From positions 1 to 14,548 of the forward strand of contig CAVKOL010000053.1 in assembly GCA_963658035.1 (NCBI GenBank): 14,548 bases of DNA, given 5' to 3'. The position numbers and the translations under genes were made by a program. This DNA comes from Paratractidigestivibacter sp963658035. Lineage in GTDB: Bacteria > Actinomycetota > Coriobacteriia > Coriobacteriales > Atopobiaceae. The notes beneath the pieces were generated by a model. That model saw only the letters and a list, made by a program, of their open reading frames with translations. It was not told where the DNA came from and did no database searches. Positions 12,832 through 14,548 of this stretch are shown here, in pieces (position 1 is the first letter of the stretch; every line of letters begins with the position of its first letter).

Positions 12832-13749
12832 TTATGCCTTCTTAGACGAGAAGAACTCTTTGATGGACGGGGCAAGCTCGCTCACCAGCACCGCGACGAA
12901 GATGCTCGCGAAGCCGGCGGCCAAGCGCGGCGTCACGACCTCGCCGTAAAACAGGACGCTGGCGATGACGGCAAAGACGCTTTCCAGCGACAGCAGCAAG
13001 GACGCCTGCGCGGGCGGCACGTGGGCCTGGCCCAGGTTTTGCAGGACCATGCACACGCACGAGGACAGCAAGATGAGGTAGGCCAAGGCGCCCCACATGC
13101 TGGGCTGAGCAAAGACGGACACGTCAAGCGGCTGGCCAACGACCAGAGCGGCAACCAGCGACACGAGGGCCGAGACGGCCAGCTGCACAACCGTCATGGT
13201 CATGACGTCGCGGCCGGGCGAGAAGCGCGAGACCGCCACGATGTGCAGGGCATACAGCACGGCCGAGGCAAGCGTGAGCCACTCGCCAAACGACAGCGAG
13301 AAGGAGAGGTCTTCTCCCAAGGAAAGCAGGCCGATGCCGCCGATGGCCAAGACCGCGGCGGCGACGTTTGCCAGGCCCGGGCGGCGGCGAGAGATGCCCC
13401 AGTTGATAAAGGGGACCATCACGCAGTACGTGGCGGTGAGAAACGCGTTTCTCCCTGGCGAGATGGTAGAGAGGCCCACGTTTTGGATGACGAAGGCCGT
13501 GCCCGAGAAGAGGCCCAGCACGGCTCCGCACGCCAGGTGACCGCGGTCCAGGTGATTGCGAAGGGCCTTGTTGAAGATGAGGCCCACGATGACGCTCGCG
13601 CCTAAAAAGCGCACGAACATGAGCCAAGCGGCAGGCACCACGTCCAGAGCACCCTTGATGACCACAAACGAGCCGCCCCAGATGGCGGCCGCCACGGCCA
13701 AAAGGATTTTCCAGACGCCCTGCGAATGTTGTGTCTTAGTAGTATTCAT
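12832..13749 (-). CDS. EamA/DMT-superfamily transporter
   Basis: This 305-aa integral membrane protein has two EamA repeats and about ten hydrophobic helices. The first repeat opens KILLAVAAAIWGGSFVVIKG, with AAWLMFVRFLGAS following. FSGTAFVIQNVGLSTISPGRNAFL and MVPFINW are typical DMT signatures, and the second repeat has LQNLGQAHVPPAQASLLLSLESVFA and LFYGEVVTPR. Members export amino acids, other metabolites or drugs, or import nucleotide sugars; the substrate here is unknown. I chose the ATG at 13749 (MNTTKTQHSQG): 41 further upstream codons look like promoter DNA. No Shine-Dalgarno precedes this ATG, and a -10-like TATAGAAT lies only 7 nt before it, so the message may be leaderless. nudC follows with no gap. 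Confidence 0.9.
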   Translation of the reverse strand: MNTTKTQHSQGVWKILLAVAAAIWGGSFVVIKGALDVVPAAWLMFVRFLGASVIVGLIFNKALRNHLDRGHLACGAVLGLFSGTAFVIQNVGLSTISPGRNAFLTATYCVMVPFINWGISRRRPGLANVAAAVLAIGGIGLLSLGEDLSFSLSFGEWLTLASAVLYALHIVAVSRFSPGRDVMTMTVVQLAVSALVSLVAALVVGQPLDVSVFAQPSMWGALAYLILLSSCVCMVLQNLGQAHVPPAQASLLLSLESVFAVIASVLFYGEVVTPRLAAGFASIFVAVLVSELAPSIKEFFSSKKA

Positions 13750-13756
13750 GGGAAGG

Positions 13757-13764
13757 ATTCTATA
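13757..13764 (-). promoter_or_regulatory. -10 box of the transporter gene, suggesting a leaderless transcript
   Basis: TATAGAAT on the minus strand ends 7 nt before the ATG at 13749, which would put the transcription start on or next to the A of ATG. No clear -35 is found 16-18 nt upstream. The box lies in a 10-nt palindrome TTCTATAGAA (13758-13767). Confidence 0.4.
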
Positions 13765-13848
13765 GAAGCACACGAAATAAATCCCGCGGACGGCAAGTTT
13801 TTGCTTGTGAACGTAACATTTTTCCTCTCTCTGCCGTAAACTATGGAC

Positions 13849-13939
13849 TAAATGGTCGTTTGCACGCGCCATTTAAACAGTGAGTCTGACCGACCTGAGG
13901 GGGTCGGGAGGATATGCGGGTTCGCATGGGCGTTCCCGC
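13849..13939 (+). promoter_or_regulatory. Structured 5' leader of the iron-sulfur scaffold gene (unassigned)
   Basis: Upstream of the ATG at 13965 are successive potential hairpins: TAAATGG/CCATTTA (13849-13855, 13869-13875), CCGACC/GGTCGG (13890-13895, 13902-13907), ATGCG-GGTT-CGCAT (13914-13927) and GGG-CGTT-CCC (13928-13937). None fits a riboswitch class I can name. The first may be a protein site rather than RNA. I cannot assign a promoter in the 215-nt divergent gap with confidence. Confidence 0.4.
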
Positions 13940-13964
13940 GAGATTTCACGGAGAGGAGCATTAC

Positions 13965-14548
13965 ATGCAGTATTCCGCAGAAGTCGAGAATATGTGCCCC
14001 GTTGCCAAGGGTGCATATCACGGCCCCGCGCCCATCCCCGAGGAGGGAAAATGGGTCCAGGCTAAGGAGGTCTCCGACATCTCCGGCCTTACCCACGGTG
14101 TGGGTTGGTGCGCTCCCCAGCAGGGCGCCTGCAAGCTTACCCTTAACGTCAAGGAGGGTGTCATCGAGGAGGCCCTGGTCGAGACCATCGGCTGCTCCGG
14201 CATGACCCACTCCGCCGCCATGGCCGCCGAGATCCTTCCCGGCAAGACCATCCTCGAGGCCCTTAACACCGACCTCGTCTGCGACGCCATCAACGTTGCC
14301 ATGCGCGAGATCTTCCTGCAGATCGTCTACGGCCGCACCCAGACCGCTTTCTCCGAGGGCGGCCTGCCTGTCGGCGCTTCCCTCGACGACCTGGGCAAGG
14401 GCCTTCGCTCCCAGGTTGGCACCATGTTTGGCACCAAGGCCAAGGGCGCTCGTTACCTCGAGCTCGCCCAGGGCTACGTCACCCGCATGGCTTTGAACGA
14501 CAAGGACGAGATCATCGCCTTCGAGTTCTTCAACCTCGGCAAGTTCAC
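13965..14548 (+). CDS. Iron-sulfur cluster assembly scaffold protein, NifU-like (3' end cut by window)
   Basis: At least 194 codons are present and the frame is open at the window end. The start MQYSAEVENMCPVAKGAYHG follows GGAGAGG. The core VGWCAPQQGACKLTL, then VKEGVIEEALVETIGCSGMT and HSAAMAAEILPGKT, resembles the NifU N-terminal fold. Cys49, Cys77 (GCSGMTHSA, compare GCAAS in NifU/IscU) and Cys106 (DLVCDAI) are candidate cluster ligands; Cys11 and Cys56 are extra. It is longer than IscU (about 130 aa), with a C-terminal extension GTKAKGARYLELAQGYVTRM. This long form is known in anaerobic Firmicutes and Coriobacteriia, where it is often next to a 'GGGtGRT' protein gene; whether that is so here lies beyond the window. 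It would act in the cytosol, holding nascent Fe-S clusters for apoproteins. Confidence 0.85.
   Translation, partial: MQYSAEVENMCPVAKGAYHGPAPIPEEGKWVQAKEVSDISGLTHGVGWCAPQQGACKLTLNVKEGVIEEALVETIGCSGMTHSAAMAAEILPGKTILEALNTDLVCDAINVAMREIFLQIVYGRTQTAFSEGGLPVGASLDDLGKGLRSQVGTMFGTKAKGARYLELAQGYVTRMALNDKDEIIAFEFFNLGKF

Noticed and set aside
1..14548. CRISPR arrays, tRNA or rRNA genes, insertion sequences, prophage genes
   Set aside because: I saw no regularly spaced repeats, no tRNA-like cloverleaf, no rRNA segments, no transposase or integrase and no terminal repeats with target duplications.

Overview
The window looks like chromosomal DNA of a high-GC Gram-positive gut-type actinobacterium. The best fit by gene content and codon style is a Coriobacteriia member (Collinsella/Olsenella-like), but that is inference: no rRNA or other phylogenetic marker is present. 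GC is high by eye in most genes and visibly lower in the toxin-antitoxin segment (about 3.77-4.69 kb) and in a decayed stretch near 11.3-11.6 kb. Most strong start sites carry AAGGAG/GGAGAGG-type Shine-Dalgarno sequences.

Layout. (1) 1-48: the first codons of a HAD hydrolase on the minus strand. (2) 249-1950: a sigma-70-like factor gene broken by an in-frame amber codon, overlapping a membrane anti-sigma-like gene. (3) 2049-9345, all minus strand: a leucine biosynthesis cluster in transcription order leader peptide, leuA, leuC, GH43-type glycosidase, antitoxin, PIN toxin, leuD, leuB, ending in a terminator-like hairpin at 1962-2007. (4) 9487-10215: a class-I glutamine-amidotransferase-like (peptidase C26) hydrolase just upstream of the leu cluster, same strand. 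(5) 10428-11249: a Cof-type HAD phosphatase, divergent from it. (6) 11271-11875: a 5'-truncated DUF2975 membrane-protein remnant followed by an intact YozG-like small HTH regulator. (7) 11941-13749, minus strand: an EamA/DMT transporter directly followed (TAAATG) by a NudC-type NAD pyrophosphatase. (8) 13965-end: a NifU-like iron-sulfur scaffold protein, cut by the window edge.

How the genes work together. LeuA, the LeuC/LeuD isomerase and LeuB together make the leucine precursor 2-ketoisocaproate from 2-ketoisovalerate. Upstream of leuA is an unannotated 39-codon ORF with an excellent Shine-Dalgarno and the run Leu-Leu, Leu-Leu, then four consecutive Leu codons (CTT CTA CTA CTA). It is followed by a 13-bp hairpin plus U6 before leuA. 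I read this as a ribosome-mediated leucine attenuator. A second large hairpin (13-bp perfect arms, then GUUUUU) lies between leuA and leuC and could set the ratio of upstream to downstream expression. The cluster is split between leuC and leuD by a cytoplasmic GH43-type enzyme and a lower-GC toxin-antitoxin pair.

The most notable items are the leucine leader, the amber-interrupted sigma factor whose region 4 stays intact downstream of the stop, the split leu operon, the leuA-leuC hairpin, and the decayed DUF2975 partner of the HTH gene. I saw no CRISPR array, tRNA, rRNA or insertion sequence.
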